Numbered from the stretch's first letter, positions 18,148 through 27,397 are shown. The stretch is 64,000 nt of DNA from Albidovulum sp. (GCA_026989275.1 JALSJQ010000006.1:1-64000), one strand, 5' to 3'. Numbers and translations are program-made. Notes: a model not told the origin generated them from the sequence alone.

Positions 18148-18992
18148 TCGTCGAGGGTCTCCACTTCGTTCGGGGCAGCGCCCTTTCCGGCAGAGGCGGC
18201 GAGGGTTTCGTCCAGTGCGCGGCCGAGGGCCACGAGGCGGTCATGGGCGGTGAGATCGGCCCGCATCGGGGTGACGGTGACGTAGCCCTCGAGGCACAAG
18301 GTCACGTCGGAGCCCGGATCGGCCGGGCGGTGCTGCGGGCCGCCCCGCACCCAGAGGAACTTGCGGCCCGAGGGCGAGAAATGGGGCTCCACCGAGAAGT
18401 GCGCATCGCTTCGCAGCCCCTGATGGGCGATGCGCACGCCGCGCACCGCCTCGGCCGGGAGCGGCGGAAAGTTGATGTTGAAGAACAGCCGGTAGCCCTC
18501 GCTCTCCCAGGGGGATTCGGCGATGAGGCGTTCGAGGAGCGGCCGCGCATGGGTCCGGGCGGCGGCGAAGATGTCGCCCGTCGCGAGATTGCCTTCGCCG
18601 ATATACTGGGACAGCGCGACGGAGGGGATCCCCTGCAGCGCCCCTTCCATCGCGCCGCCGACGGTGCCCGAATAGAGCACGTTCTCCCCGGCGTTGTTGC
18701 CGCGGTTGACGCCGACGAGGACGAGATCGGGCGGGGTGCCGTCGAGCACGTCGTGGAGCCCGGCGAGCACGCAGTCGGCCGGCGAGCCCTCGGCGACGAA
18801 GCGCCGCTCGTCGAGCCGGGAGAGCATCATCGGATGGGTGTAGCTGATCTTGTGGGCCACCCCCGACTGTTCGAAGGCCGGGGCCACCACCCAGACCTCG
18901 CCCGCAGGGCCGGCCAGATCGCGGGCGATTTCCTCGAGCAGGGCGAGGCCGGGGGCGTTGATGCCGTCGTCATTGGTCACGAGAATGCGCAT
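18144..18992 (-). CDS. surE: 5'-nucleotidase / survival protein SurE
   Basis: SurE is a metal-dependent nucleoside monophosphatase that also acts on short polyphosphates, and is linked to stationary-phase survival. The N-terminal metal site N7-D8-D9-G10 follows MRILVT. Further ligands are in GSPADCV and [24 protein letters not shown]. At 282 aa it is slightly longer than usual because of a tail rich in Ala and Leu. The start at 18992 is chosen for the family-typical [10 protein letters not shown]; an ATG at 19004 (MTGP) is equally close to a GAGGA motif. It is the first gene of surE-pcm-nlpD. Confidence 0.95.
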   Translation of the reverse strand: MRILVTNDDGINAPGLALLEEIARDLAGPAGEVWVVAPAFEQSGVAHKISYTHPMMLSRLDERRFVAEGSPADCVLAGLHDVLDGTPPDLVLVGVNRGNNAGENVLYSGTVGGAMEGALQGIPSVALSQYIGEGNLATGDIFAAARTHARPLLERLIAESPWESEGYRLFFNINFPPLPAEAVRGVRIAHQGLRSDAHFSVEPHFSPSGRKFLWVRGGPQHRPADPGSDVTLCLEGYVTVTPMRADLTAHDRLVALGRALDETLAASAGKGAAPNEVETLDE

Positions 18993-19078
18993 GGGGCCGG
19001 TCATTCCTCGACAATCGCGCCCTTCGGGGGGCGCCAGTGCCCGGTATAGGGCCAATGGCGGGCGCTGTCACTTGGCAC

Positions 19079-20560
19079 TCACCCGGTTTCGGCAAGATGG
19101 TCCGCAAGGGCCTGGCGGGCGGTTTCGCCGAGCCGGAGGCCGAGCTTGGAGCGCCGCCAGAGGATGTCTTCGGCGGTGCGGGCCCATTCCTCGGTGCGGA
19201 ACCAGTCCACCTCGCGGGCAAAAAGCCCGGCGCCGAAATCCTGCCCGAGATCGGCGCGCTCCTTCGCATCGCCCAGAAGCGCGAAGCTCCCAGTGCCGTG
19301 GCGGCGGGCGAGGCGCAGGATCTCGTCTCCGGCAAGGAAGGGGTAGCGGGCGGCGAGATCGGCGACGAGGGCGGGCAGCCCGTCCCAGGGGAAGTCGCCG
19401 CCGGGCAGGGGGGCGGCGGCGGTCCAGGGGCCGGGCAGGTCCGGGAAGAAGGGGGTGAGCCTCTCGAGCGCATTCTCGGCAAGGCGGCGATAGGTGGTGA
19501 TCTTGCCGCCGAAGACCGAAAGCACGGGGCTCGGCGCTTCCGTCAGGTTCAGGACGTAGTCGCGCGTGGCGGCGGTAGCGGAGGAGGCGTTGTCGTCAAA
19601 GAGGGGGCGCACGCCCGCGAAGTTCCAGACGATGTCCGCGTGCGAGATCGGCCGTGCGAGGTAGCGGTTCACCGCCTCGACGAGATAGGCGCATTCGGCT
19701 TCGGTGCAGCGGGCGCTGCCGGGGTCGCCTTCGTGGTCGGCTTCGGTGGTGCCGATCAGGGTGAAATCCTCCTCGAACGGAATGGCGAAGACGATGCGGC
19801 CGTCGGGCTCCTGGAAGATGTAGGCCTTGTCATGGGGAAAGAGCCGCCGGGTGACGATGTGGCTGCCGCGCACGAGCCGCAGCCGGGCCGGGGGGGAGAT
19901 GCCGACCCCTTCGCGCAGCACCGCCTCGACCCAGGGGCCGGCCGCGTTGACGAGAATGCGGGCCGCGAGCCTTTCGCGCCGCCCGCTGGTCGTGTCCTCG
20001 ATCTCGGCTTCCCACCCTTCCTCCGTCGGGGTGGCGCGGAGGAAGCGGGTGCGGGTGCGGATGGTGGCGCCGCGGCGGGCGGCATCGCGCGCGTTGAGAA
20101 CGACGAGGCGCGAATCATCGACCTGCACGTCGGAATATTCGAAACCGCGGCGGAAATCGCCCTTGAGCGGCGCACCCGCCGGATCGCGCCTCAGATCGAG
20201 CGTGCGCGTCGGCGGCAGGATCTTCCGCCCCCCGAGATGATCGTAGAGAAAGAGGCCGAGGCGGACGAGCCAGGCCGGCCTCAGCCCCGGATGGTGGGGC
20301 AGCACGAAGCGCAGCGGGCGGGCGATGTGGGGCATGTTGACGAGGAGCACCTCGCGCTCCTTCAGCGCCTCGCGCACGAGGCGGAACTCGTAGTATTCGA
20401 GATAGCGCAGGCCGCCATGAAAGAGCTTGGTCGAGGCCGAGGAGGTGGCGGCGGCCAGATCGTCCTGCTCGACGAGGGTGACCGAAAGGCCGCGCCCGGC
20501 CGCGTCGCGGGCGATGCCGGCGCCGTTGATCCCGCCGCCGATCACGAGAAGATCCTGCAT
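19079..20560 (-). CDS. glpD: Aerobic glycerol-3-phosphate dehydrogenase
   Basis: A 493-aa FAD-dependent, membrane-associated glycerol-3-phosphate dehydrogenase. It oxidises glycerol-3-phosphate to dihydroxyacetone phosphate and passes electrons to the quinone pool. The Rossmann motif LVIGGGINGAGIARDAAGRG is at the N terminus. SSASTKLFHGGLRYLEYYEF and VFGGKITTYRRLAENA are typical GlpD signatures. The start MQDLLV at 20560 has GGAGG 6 nt upstream; longer open frame to the right translates low-complexity sequence. It is divergent from glpK across a 449-bp spacer, which suggests shared control of glycerol use, but no glpR or glpF lies within the window. Confidence 0.96.
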   Translation of the reverse strand: MQDLLVIGGGINGAGIARDAAGRGLSVTLVEQDDLAAATSSASTKLFHGGLRYLEYYEFRLVREALKEREVLLVNMPHIARPLRFVLPHHPGLRPAWLVRLGLFLYDHLGGRKILPPTRTLDLRRDPAGAPLKGDFRRGFEYSDVQVDDSRLVVLNARDAARRGATIRTRTRFLRATPTEEGWEAEIEDTTSGRRERLAARILVNAAGPWVEAVLREGVGISPPARLRLVRGSHIVTRRLFPHDKAYIFQEPDGRIVFAIPFEEDFTLIGTTEADHEGDPGSARCTEAECAYLVEAVNRYLARPISHADIVWNFAGVRPLFDDNASSATAATRDYVLNLTEAPSPVLSVFGGKITTYRRLAENALERLTPFFPDLPGPWTAAAPLPGGDFPWDGLPALVADLAARYPFLAGDEILRLARRHGTGSFALLGDAKERADLGQDFGAGLFAREVDWFRTEEWARTAEDILWRRSKLGLRLGETARQALADHLAETG

Positions 20561-21009
20561 CACGTCCTCCAGCCTGTCCCGTTTCCGCACCCGTGGCGGT
20601 CCTTTTCGAGATGCGCCTTTTGCGCAGCGGATACAAGCGCCACGCCACCCTGCCGCCCAAGTCCCTGGCGCCTGCGTGCTCTCCGAGTGACGCCACCCTG
20701 CCGCCCGCGTTTCTGCCTCGCAGTCCTGCGTCGTGCTTCGTGTCGGCTCGCCCCTTACTTGCCGCCCGTTGCCCCCGTTCGCGTTCACGGCCCTGCCGCC
20801 GCATCCCCTGTCGTCACGGCCCTGTCACCGTCTGCCGCCCCCTTTCCGGGAGCGCCCGGCGCGACCGGAGCGGGCCCTTCCCCCGTGTGCAGGGGAGGCG
20901 CCGGAGCCGCACCGGCGATGGGCGGGGCTTTTCAGCCGCCCGCCCCTGTGCTTGAGTGTCGGCAAGGCCCGATCCGGTCGGGCGTTGCGGGCAGGGGAGG
21001 GAGGCAGTC
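20561..21009. repeat. glpD-glpK divergent spacer with a 17-bp direct repeat
   Basis: No gene is supported in this 449-bp divergent region. A 17-nt direct repeat, ACGCCACCCTGCCGCCC, occurs at 20645-20661 and 20693-20709, 48 bp apart. A shorter CACGGCCCTG repeat occurs near 20797 and 20817. The location between two glycerol genes makes a regulatory role possible, but the repeats do not match a GlpR operator I recognise. Confidence 0.5.
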
Positions 21010-22512
21010 ATGGCCGGTCGCCATACGCTTGCCATCGATCAGGGCACCACGTCGAGCCGGGCGATCCTTTTTGACGAGGAGCTGGCGCCGGTGGCGACGG
21101 CGCAGGAGACCTTTCGCCAGATCTATCCGCGGCCCGGCTGGGTCGAGCATGATCCGGAGGAGATCTGGGAAACGGTCGTCACCACCGTGAAGGGGGTGCT
21201 GGCGAAGGCGGGCGTCACCGCCGCCGACATCGTCGCCATCGGCATCACCAACCAGCGCGAAACGGTGGTGCTGTGGGAGAGGGCGACGGGCCGGCCGGTG
21301 GCCAACGCCATCGTCTGGCAGGACCGTCGCACCGCGGCCCTGTGCGAGAGGCTGCGGGCCGAGGGGCACGAGGAGAACGTCACCCGCACCACCGGCCTGC
21401 TGCTCGATCCCTATTTCTCGGCGACGAAGATCGCCTGGCTGCTCGACAACGAGCCGGGGCTGCGGGCACGGGCCGAGGCCGGGGAGATTCTCGCCGGCAC
21501 GATCGACAGCTTCCTGCTGTGGCGGCTGACGGGCGGGGCGGTCCACGCCACGGATGCCACCAATGCCTCGCGCACGATGCTGTGCGACATCGGCAGCGGC
21601 CGGTGGAGCGAGGAGATGTGCGCCCTCTTCGCGGTGCCGATGGCGATGCTGCCCGAGATCCGCGACTGTGCCGCTCCCTTCGGCATGACCGAAGCGGCGC
21701 TTCTCGGCCGGCCCGTGCCGGTGACCGGGATCGCCGGCGATCAGCAGGCGGCCCTCGTCGGCCAGGGCTGCTTCGCCCCCGGCACGCTCAAGGCCACCTT
21801 CGGCACCGGCGCCTTCATTCTCGGCACCATCGGCGAGGAACCGGTGATCTCGCGCAGGCGGCTTCTCACCACCATCGGCTGGCAGGTCGGCGGCCGGCGG
21901 CATTACGCTCTCGAGGGCTCGATCTTCATGGCCGGGGCGATCATCGGCTGGCTCGAGAACGCGCTCGGGCTGATCGACGGACCCGCGGAGGCCGAGAAAC
22001 TGGCCGCCGAGGGCGATCCCGAAGCGGGGGTGACGTTCGTGCCGGCCTTCACGGGGCTTGGGGCGCCGTGGTGGGATGCCGAGGCCCGCGGCGCGATCCT
22101 CGGGCTCACCCGCGGTGCCGGCCGGGCCGAGATCGTGCGGGCCGCTCTCGAGAGCATCGCCCTGCAGACCGCCGATCTTGTGGTGGCGATGCAGGAGGAT
22201 GGGCTCGGCGGCGCGGCGGTGATGCGGGTCGATGGCGGTGTCGCCCGCTCCGACTGGGTAATGCAGCAGGTGGCCGATCTCGTGGGGGCGCCGGTCGATC
22301 GGCCGGTGATCACCGAGACCACCGCCCGGGGCGCGGCGGCGCTGGCCATGCTCGGGGCCGGGTGCCTGCCTTCGCTCGAGGCCTCGGCCGCGCTCTGGCG
22401 GCGCGACCGGCGCTTCACGCCCACCCTCGACGAGACGGCGCGCGCCGCCCGGCTCGACGCCTGGCATGCGGCGGTGCGCCGGGTGCTGAGCCGCCCGCCC
22501 GCGGATGGGTGA
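21010..22512 (+). CDS. glpK: Glycerol kinase
   Basis: A 500-aa FGGY-family kinase that phosphorylates glycerol to glycerol-3-phosphate, the substrate of the divergent glpD product. The N-terminal phosphate loop is IDQGTTSSRAI at about 9-19. Family blocks NQRETVVLWERATG, DATNASRTMLCDI, IAGDQQAALVGQGC, GTGAFIL and FTGLGAPWWDAEARG are all present. The ATG at 21010 is preceded by GGAGGCAGTC. The C-terminal ADP-binding region (RVDGGVARSDWVMQQVADL) is intact. No glycerol facilitator gene is adjacent. Confidence 0.97.
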   Translation: MAGRHTLAIDQGTTSSRAILFDEELAPVATAQETFRQIYPRPGWVEHDPEEIWETVVTTVKGVLAKAGVTAADIVAIGITNQRETVVLWERATGRPVANAIVWQDRRTAALCERLRAEGHEENVTRTTGLLLDPYFSATKIAWLLDNEPGLRARAEAGEILAGTIDSFLLWRLTGGAVHATDATNASRTMLCDIGSGRWSEEMCALFAVPMAMLPEIRDCAAPFGMTEAALLGRPVPVTGIAGDQQAALVGQGCFAPGTLKATFGTGAFILGTIGEEPVISRRRLLTTIGWQVGGRRHYALEGSIFMAGAIIGWLENALGLIDGPAEAEKLAAEGDPEAGVTFVPAFTGLGAPWWDAEARGAILGLTRGAGRAEIVRAALESIALQTADLVVAMQEDGLGGAAVMRVDGGVARSDWVMQQVADLVGAPVDRPVITETTARGAAALAMLGAGCLPSLEASAALWRRDRRFTPTLDETARAARLDAWHAAVRRVLSRPPADG

Positions 22513-22819
22513 CGGGCCCGTGCCGACGAGGTGCCGGCCGTCGGGTGGCGAGATCCTGCACCGGCGCCTCTTTCTCGGCGGCCCCCGGCGGGGGATGGGC
22601 GCTTTCCGGCATGGTCCGGCTGCGGCAGCCGGGCCGGCGCGGTCATCACCGCTCGATGACACGGCAGGGCCGGCAGAACCGTGGCGGCATGTGCGCAGGG
22701 AAGAGCGGCACATGCGCAGGCAGAAAAGGAGTTGACGGGTCGTTGTCGCCCTCCTGTCGTGGTCTTCGCGGGGGGTGTGTGCCAGTCGGCGGGGGAAGCG
22801 CCGGGAAGGAGCACTCGGA
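22513..22819. other. Spacer between glpK and the HTH-2TM gene
   Basis: About 300 bp without a gene. A TTGACG hexamer at about 22732-22737 could be a -35 element for the gene that follows, but no matching -10 is evident. A near-repeat of a (C/T)(G/A)TGCGCAGG unit occurs at about 22690-22720. Otherwise nothing was recognised. Confidence 0.3.
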
Positions 22820-23377
22820 ATGATCGTGCGCAAGCTCAGGCTCGAGAGGGGCTGGACGCAGGAGCAGCTGGCGGCGGCCGCCGGCGTTTCGGTGCGGACC
22901 GTTCAGCGGATCGAACGGGGCCTGCCCGCCTCGGTCGAAACCCGCAAATGCCTGGCCTCGGCACTTCAGGTGGACTGGCGCGATCTGCAACCGGAGGTGC
23001 GGAATATGCGAACCCGTGAAACGGACATGACGGACGAGGCGCCCCGCCCCGGGACGCACGGCCATGACGACGCGCTGCGCCTTGATCCGCTCGAGGCGGA
23101 GGTGATGGAGCATGTGCGCGACCTCAAGGCCTTCTACAGCCATCTCGTCATCTATCTGGCCGTCAACTCCCTGCTCGTTCTCGTCAATCTGGTGAACTGG
23201 GGCGGCTATTTCTGGGCCGTCTGGCCGGCGCTCGGCTGGGGGATCGGCCTCCTCGTGCATGCGGCGGGCGTGTTCGAGATCATCCCCTTCTTCGGCCCCG
23301 AATGGGAACGACGGCGCATCGCCCGCGAGCTTGCGCGCCGTCGCGGCGCACGGGGCAGGGGCGACGAGGAGGCGTGA
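22820..23377 (+). CDS. XRE-type HTH protein with C-terminal 2TM domain
   Basis: A 185-aa two-part protein. Residues about 1-60 form a Cro/C1-type helix-turn-helix (LRLERGWTQEQLAAAAGVS, then VRTVQRIERG). After a polar linker, residues about 100-170 form a 2TM domain: LKAFYSHLVIYLAVNSLLVLVNLVNWG as the first membrane helix and WPALGWGIGLLVHAAGVFEII as the second, ending in a basic tail. The architecture suggests a membrane-anchored DNA-binding protein. The ATG at 22820 has AAGGAG 8 nt upstream. The target is unknown. It is followed by hsp20, which has its own promoter, so co-transcription is not required. Confidence 0.88.
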   Translation: MIVRKLRLERGWTQEQLAAAAGVSVRTVQRIERGLPASVETRKCLASALQVDWRDLQPEVRNMRTRETDMTDEAPRPGTHGHDDALRLDPLEAEVMEHVRDLKAFYSHLVIYLAVNSLLVLVNLVNWGGYFWAVWPALGWGIGLLVHAAGVFEIIPFFGPEWERRRIARELARRRGARGRGDEEA

Positions 23378-23535
23378 CGAACCACGGGGGGCGGGGCGTC
23401 TTCGTCATCCCCGTTTGCCGCCCCGTCGGCGGGAATGCCGGCATGGCGCCCTTTCCCCTCCGGCCGGGCGGCATCGGCCGGCCGCCCCGCCGATCACGCC
23501 CTCCCGTCGTCCTCCCTTTCCGCCCTCCCTCCCCA

Positions 23536-23563
23536 CTTGAACCGGCCCGATCGTGCGCCATAT
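23536..23563 (+). promoter_or_regulatory. Candidate heat-shock (sigma-32) promoter of hsp20
   Basis: CTTGAA at 23536-23541 and CCATAT at 23558-23563 are separated by 16 bp, about 60 bp before the hsp20 start. This resembles the alphaproteobacterial RpoH pattern (CTTG-N17/18-CYTAT). The -35 half matches well and the -10 half partly. Position in front of a small heat-shock gene supports the call. Confidence 0.55.
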
Positions 23564-23624
23564 CGAGGGCAGGACGATGCCGGGGCGCCTCAGGGGGCAC
23601 GGCAGAGAATGGAGGGACACGACG

Positions 23625-24044
23625 ATGGTGCAATACAGGGAAGACAGCCGCTGGTGGCCGTCGATCACCGAGCCGCTGCGCCAGTTCGGCGCCAAGGTGG
23701 CCGAATGGTTCGCTCCCGCTTCCGAGGCGGCCCGGACCGAAGACAGCTATGTCATCCATCTCGAACTGCCCGGGGTGGCGGTCGAGGATGTCGACATCAC
23801 CGTCAAGGAAGGCGTGCTCACGGTGAAGGGCGAGAAGAAGGTGGTGCGTGAGGAGAAGGGGGCCGATTTCTTCTTCTCGGAGCGGCAATACGGGCTGTTC
23901 CAGCGTTCCTTCACCCTGCCCGAGGATGCCGATAGCGACAGGATCGAGGCCGAGATGAAGGACGGGGTGCTGACCATCCTCATCCCGAAGACGAAACCGG
24001 CGGCCGACGAGGGCACGCGGGTGAAGATCCGCCGGGCCGAGTGA
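23625..24044 (+). CDS. Small heat-shock protein, Hsp20/alpha-crystallin family
   Basis: A 139-aa ATP-independent holdase chaperone. The alpha-crystallin domain spans about residues 35-130, with LELPGVAVEDVDITVKEGVL, FSERQYGLFQRSFTLP and the conserved A-x-x-x-n-G-v-L motif as AEMKDGVLTILIP. A tryptophan-containing N-terminal arm (SRWWPSITEPLRQF) precedes it. The ATG has GGAGGG upstream. A sigma-32-like promoter lies upstream and an intrinsic terminator downstream, so it is probably a single-gene heat-induced unit. Confidence 0.95.
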   Translation: MVQYREDSRWWPSITEPLRQFGAKVAEWFAPASEAARTEDSYVIHLELPGVAVEDVDITVKEGVLTVKGEKKVVREEKGADFFFSERQYGLFQRSFTLPEDADSDRIEAEMKDGVLTILIPKTKPAADEGTRVKIRRAE

Positions 24045-24075
24045 GGGGCGGACACCCCGTCCGTGATCGATCGCG

Positions 24076-24097
24076 AAGGGGCCCTGCGGGGCCCCTT
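24076..24097 (+). terminator. Intrinsic terminator of hsp20
   Basis: Eight-bp inverted repeat AAGGGGCC / GGCCCCTT at 24076-24083 and 24090-24097, with a 6-nt loop CTGCGG, followed by a short TTCC. It starts about 30 bp after the hsp20 stop. The T tract is short. Confidence 0.7.
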
Positions 24098-24325
24098 TCC
24101 GCGTGCGGCGGGATGCGTCGGATCGGGCGGCTCCTTCCGCATCGGGGCGGAGCCGTCAGGGGCGGCGGGTCACGGCATGGAGCGGCGATCGTCCCTTCCG
24201 GATTCGGGAGGCCGTCGATTCGCGACGATTTCCGGGGCTTCGCGGGGCCTGCCCCACCGAGGGCTCCCCGGCGCGGTGCGGCCGCCGCTCCCGCCGTCCG
24301 TCGGAGCGGGCAGGCCGGAGCGCCC

Positions 24326-25342
24326 TCAGCGCCGCAGGAGCGCGAAGAAGGTGGCGGCGATCCAGCCGGTCAGCGCCGCCAGCACGATGGCGAGGATGCC
24401 GTAGCTCAGGGGGCGCTCATGGGCGAGGCGCCAGATCCAGCGTTCGAGGCCGACCTTGTGCACCGGAATGACGGTTTCGGCCCGATCCACCACCTGCCCG
24501 CCGCGGGTGAGGAAGATCCGCGCCTCGTAATCCCCTTCGGTGAGATTGGCCGGCAGGGGGATGCGGGCATGAAACAGCGTCGCCTCGCTCAGCTGCACCG
24601 CCCCCTCGAGGAGGCGATAGACGCCCTTCCTTTCCTGAAGCCGGATGAGCGCCTCGATGAAGGGCGCCGCTTCGGCCGCCTTCGCGATGCCTTCGAGCGA
24701 GAAGATCTGCTGGCGGATGCCGATGCGGTAGCGCAATCGTTCCTCTGCGGTGACGAGCTCCCCGAGCGGCCCGTTCGTGGCGAGGGCGTAGAAGCTCGGT
24801 GCCGCCTCGATGACGAGCGAGTCCCGGTTGATCCAGAGCCCCTTCACCCGCTCCTTCCTGCGGACGACGATCTTCTCGGGCGGCCCGATCAGGGTGACGA
24901 CCACCCCGAGCGGCCCGGAAGCCGGCTCGGGGCCGGTGCGCTTGACGGCGCCGAAGACGAAGATTTCCGATCCGTCGAAGCCGGCGGTGATGGCGACGCG
25001 GTTCTGGTCGAGATCGGCGACGATGCGTTCGCGGCCGCCTTGCGGTCCTCCGGGCAGCACGCCTTCGGAGACGAAGGCCGACTGGCCGCCGCCACCGTCC
25101 TTTCTCGTGCCGTCCCCCGCGGCCTGGGCGAGGCGGAGCGGGGCGGGAGAGGGTGGCGGGGAGCCGTGGGGCGAAGCGATGTGGATGGGAGCGGGGCTGC
25201 CCGGGGCTGCGGAGGACGCACCGGCCGCCTCCGCGAGAAGCGCTCCCGCGAGAAGTGCGGCGCGCAGCGCGCCCCGGAGCGGGCGGCGGCGCGTCGCGCC
25301 CGAGGGCCGGCTCTCGCCCCGCTGCCCGCCGCGCCGCTTCAT
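24326..25342 (-). CDS. TIGR02186 family membrane-anchored periplasmic protein
   Basis: A 338-aa conserved protein of unknown function (TIGR02186), found mainly in Alphaproteobacteria next to a TauE/SafE permease gene, as here. It has an N-terminal signal segment (LRAALLAGALLAEAAGASSAAP), a low-complexity Pro/Ser/Gly linker to about residue 90, and a periplasmic domain with NRVAITAGFDGSEIFVFGAVKR, GPPEKIVVRRKERVKGLWIN and LPANLTEGDYEARIFLT. A single membrane helix, SYGILAIVLAALTGWIAATFF, lies at the C terminus. The start overlaps the permease stop by 4 nt, so the pair is an operon. The pair may export a sulfur anion, but that is inference from the permease family. Confidence 0.87.
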   Translation of the reverse strand: MKRRGGQRGESRPSGATRRRPLRGALRAALLAGALLAEAAGASSAAPGSPAPIHIASPHGSPPPSPAPLRLAQAAGDGTRKDGGGGQSAFVSEGVLPGGPQGGRERIVADLDQNRVAITAGFDGSEIFVFGAVKRTGPEPASGPLGVVVTLIGPPEKIVVRRKERVKGLWINRDSLVIEAAPSFYALATNGPLGELVTAEERLRYRIGIRQQIFSLEGIAKAAEAAPFIEALIRLQERKGVYRLLEGAVQLSEATLFHARIPLPANLTEGDYEARIFLTRGGQVVDRAETVIPVHKVGLERWIWRLAHERPLSYGILAIVLAALTGWIAATFFALLRR

Positions 25343-26256
25343 CCGCCCCTCACGATCTCGAGGGAATAGAGCTCGTCCGGCTCGATGACGAGGCCGAGGC
25401 CGAGCCGGATGCAGACGGCAAGCACCAGGAGCGCCAGCAGGATCCGCAGCTGCTCGGCCGGCATCCGCGCCCCGAGACGGGTGCCGATCTGGGCGCCGAT
25501 CGCCCCGCCGAGAAGAAGGAAGATCGCCAGCACGAGATCCACCGACTGGCTGTTGATCGCATGCAGGATGGTGGTGAAGGCGGCCACGAAGGTGATCTGG
25601 AAGAGCGAGGTGCCGATCACCACCTTGGTCGGCATTTCGAGAAGGTAGATCATCGCCGGCACCATGATGAACCCGCCGCCCACGCCCATGATGGCCACGA
25701 GCACGCCGACGCCGGCGCCGACGAGGAGCGGCGGGAAGATCGAGATGTAGAGCCCCGAGGTGCGGAAGCGGATCTTCACCGGCAGGCGGTGAATGAGGCC
25801 GTGTCTGTGCAGCTTGCGCCGCACGGGCCCCTTGCGCGACTGCACCATGGCCTTGAGGCTCTCGACCAGCATCAGCGAGCCGATCGCGCCGAGAAAGACG
25901 ACATAGGAAAGCGAGATCAGGAGGTCGGCCTGTCCCATGCGGCGCAGCTTCTCGAACAGGATCATGCCGAGGGCGGCACCGGCAATGCCGCCGACGAGCA
26001 GCACGAAACCCATGCGGAAATCGACCCCGCGGCGGCGGATCTGTGCCAGCACGCCCGATACGGAGGAACCCACCACCTGATTGGCGACGGTGGCGACCGA
26101 GATCGTCGAGGGCACGCCGAGGAGCATCAGGAGCGGGGTGAGAAGGAAGCCGCCGCCGACGCCGAACATGCCCGACATCACGCCGACCAGCCCCCCCAGC
26201 CCGAGGAGCACGAAGACGTTGACCGACATTTCGGCGATGGGAAGGTAGATCTGCAT
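25339..26256 (-). CDS. TauE/SafE family permease (sulfite/organosulfonate exporter-like)
   Basis: A 305-aa membrane protein of the TauE/SafE family (DUF81). The two family half-motifs are clear: GLVGVMSGMFGVGGGFLLTPLL in the first half and GVLVAIMGVGGGFIMVPAMIYLL in the second, giving an internal pseudo-repeat and about eight membrane helices. Members move sulfite, sulfoacetate, taurine or other small organic anions; the substrate here is unknown. GGAGG lies 6 nt before the ATG. Its stop overlaps the start of the TIGR02186 gene. Confidence 0.9.
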   Translation of the reverse strand: MQIYLPIAEMSVNVFVLLGLGGLVGVMSGMFGVGGGFLLTPLLMLLGVPSTISVATVANQVVGSSVSGVLAQIRRRGVDFRMGFVLLVGGIAGAALGMILFEKLRRMGQADLLISLSYVVFLGAIGSLMLVESLKAMVQSRKGPVRRKLHRHGLIHRLPVKIRFRTSGLYISIFPPLLVGAGVGVLVAIMGVGGGFIMVPAMIYLLEMPTKVVIGTSLFQITFVAAFTTILHAINSQSVDLVLAIFLLLGGAIGAQIGTRLGARMPAEQLRILLALLVLAVCIRLGLGLVIEPDELYSLEIVRGG

Positions 26257-26428
26257 CGGAACCTCCGTTCCCTTCCCCTAGAATCCCCGTCCCGTGGCTG
26301 CAAGGGCGTGTTGCCGCTCGAACTGTCGCAGGGCGGGGCGCACGCCCCTTGCCCTCATGGCCGCGAACCTTCTTCCGGCCTGTCCCGTTCAGCCGCCTTG
26401 CGGTTTCGTGCCGGACGGAGCGGCAGGC

Positions 26429-27397
26429 TCACTCCTCCTTCACATAGGGTTCGCCGCCGGCCCGGGGCGGGATCGCCTTGCCGACGAAGCCGGCGAGGAT
26501 CACCACCGTCAGTATGTAGGGCAGGGCCTGCATGAACTGCACCGGGATGGTGCCGATGCCGCCGAGCTCGACATTCTGGAAGCGGATGCCGATCGCCTCG
26601 AGCAGGCCGAAGAGGAGCGTGGCGAAGAGGGCGGGCCAGGGGCGCCACTTGGCGAAGATCAGCGCCGCGAGGGCGATGAAACCCTTGCCGGCGGTCATCT
26701 CGCGCACGAAGCCCGCATTCATCGAGGTCGAGAGATAGGCGCCGGCGATGCCGCACAGGATGCCGGTGATGACGAGGGCCTGATAGCGCAGCAGCGGCAC
26801 CGAGATGCCGGCCGTGTCCACCGCCGCCGGGTTCTCCCCCACCGCCCGCAGGCGCAGCCCGAAGCGGGTGCGGTAGAGCACCCACCAGGTGAGGGGCACG
26901 GCGAGAAAGGCGATATAGACCAGTATCGAGTGCCCCGAGATCACCTCGGCATAGACCGGCCCGATCACCGGCACATCGGCCAGCCTTGCGGCCCCGGGCA
27001 GCTCGATGGCGTGAAAGCGGGCGTCGCCCACGAGCTGCGGCGTCTGCCCGCCCTGGCGGAACCAGGTGTGCCCGAGAAGGGCGGTCATGCCGACGGCGAG
27101 GAAGTTGATCGCCACCCCCGAGATCAGCTGGTTGCCGCGGAAGGTGATCGAGGCCACGGCGTGAAGCATCGAGAAGACGAGCGAGGCCGCCAGCCCCGCC
27201 GCCAGCCCGACCCAGGCCGAGCCGGTGACGGCGGCGGTGGCGGCGGCGAAGAAGGCGGCGATCAGCATCTTGCCCTCTAGGCCGATGTCGAACACCCCCG
27301 AGCGCTCGGAATAGAGCCCGGCGAGGCACGCCAGCAGCAGAGGCGTCGCAAGGCGCACGGAACTGTCGGCCAGTTGCAGAACGATGTCGAGATCCAT
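26429..27397 (-). CDS. BMP-family ABC transporter, second permease subunit
   Basis: A 322-aa permease of the branched-chain/sugar type (BPD_transp_2) used by nucleoside/purine importers of the BmpA family. It shows GLYSERSGVFDIGLEGKMLI, the EAA-like loop GENPAAVDTAGISV, and MTAGKGFIALAALIFAKWRP, all typical of this subunit. About nine membrane helices are predicted. The start overlaps the stop of the first permease gene by one base, and it is the last gene of the four-gene cluster. Confidence 0.93.
   Translation of the reverse strand: MDLDIVLQLADSSVRLATPLLLACLAGLYSERSGVFDIGLEGKMLIAAFFAAATAAVTGSAWVGLAAGLAASLVFSMLHAVASITFRGNQLISGVAINFLAVGMTALLGHTWFRQGGQTPQLVGDARFHAIELPGAARLADVPVIGPVYAEVISGHSILVYIAFLAVPLTWWVLYRTRFGLRLRAVGENPAAVDTAGISVPLLRYQALVITGILCGIAGAYLSTSMNAGFVREMTAGKGFIALAALIFAKWRPWPALFATLLFGLLEAIGIRFQNVELGGIGTIPVQFMQALPYILTVVILAGFVGKAIPPRAGGEPYVKEE

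Noticed and set aside
22306-22313. GTGATCAC core inside glpK
   Set aside because: It reads Val-Ile-Thr in a conserved GlpK region and is flanked by G and C rather than T/C and A/G, so it is not counted with the intergenic element.
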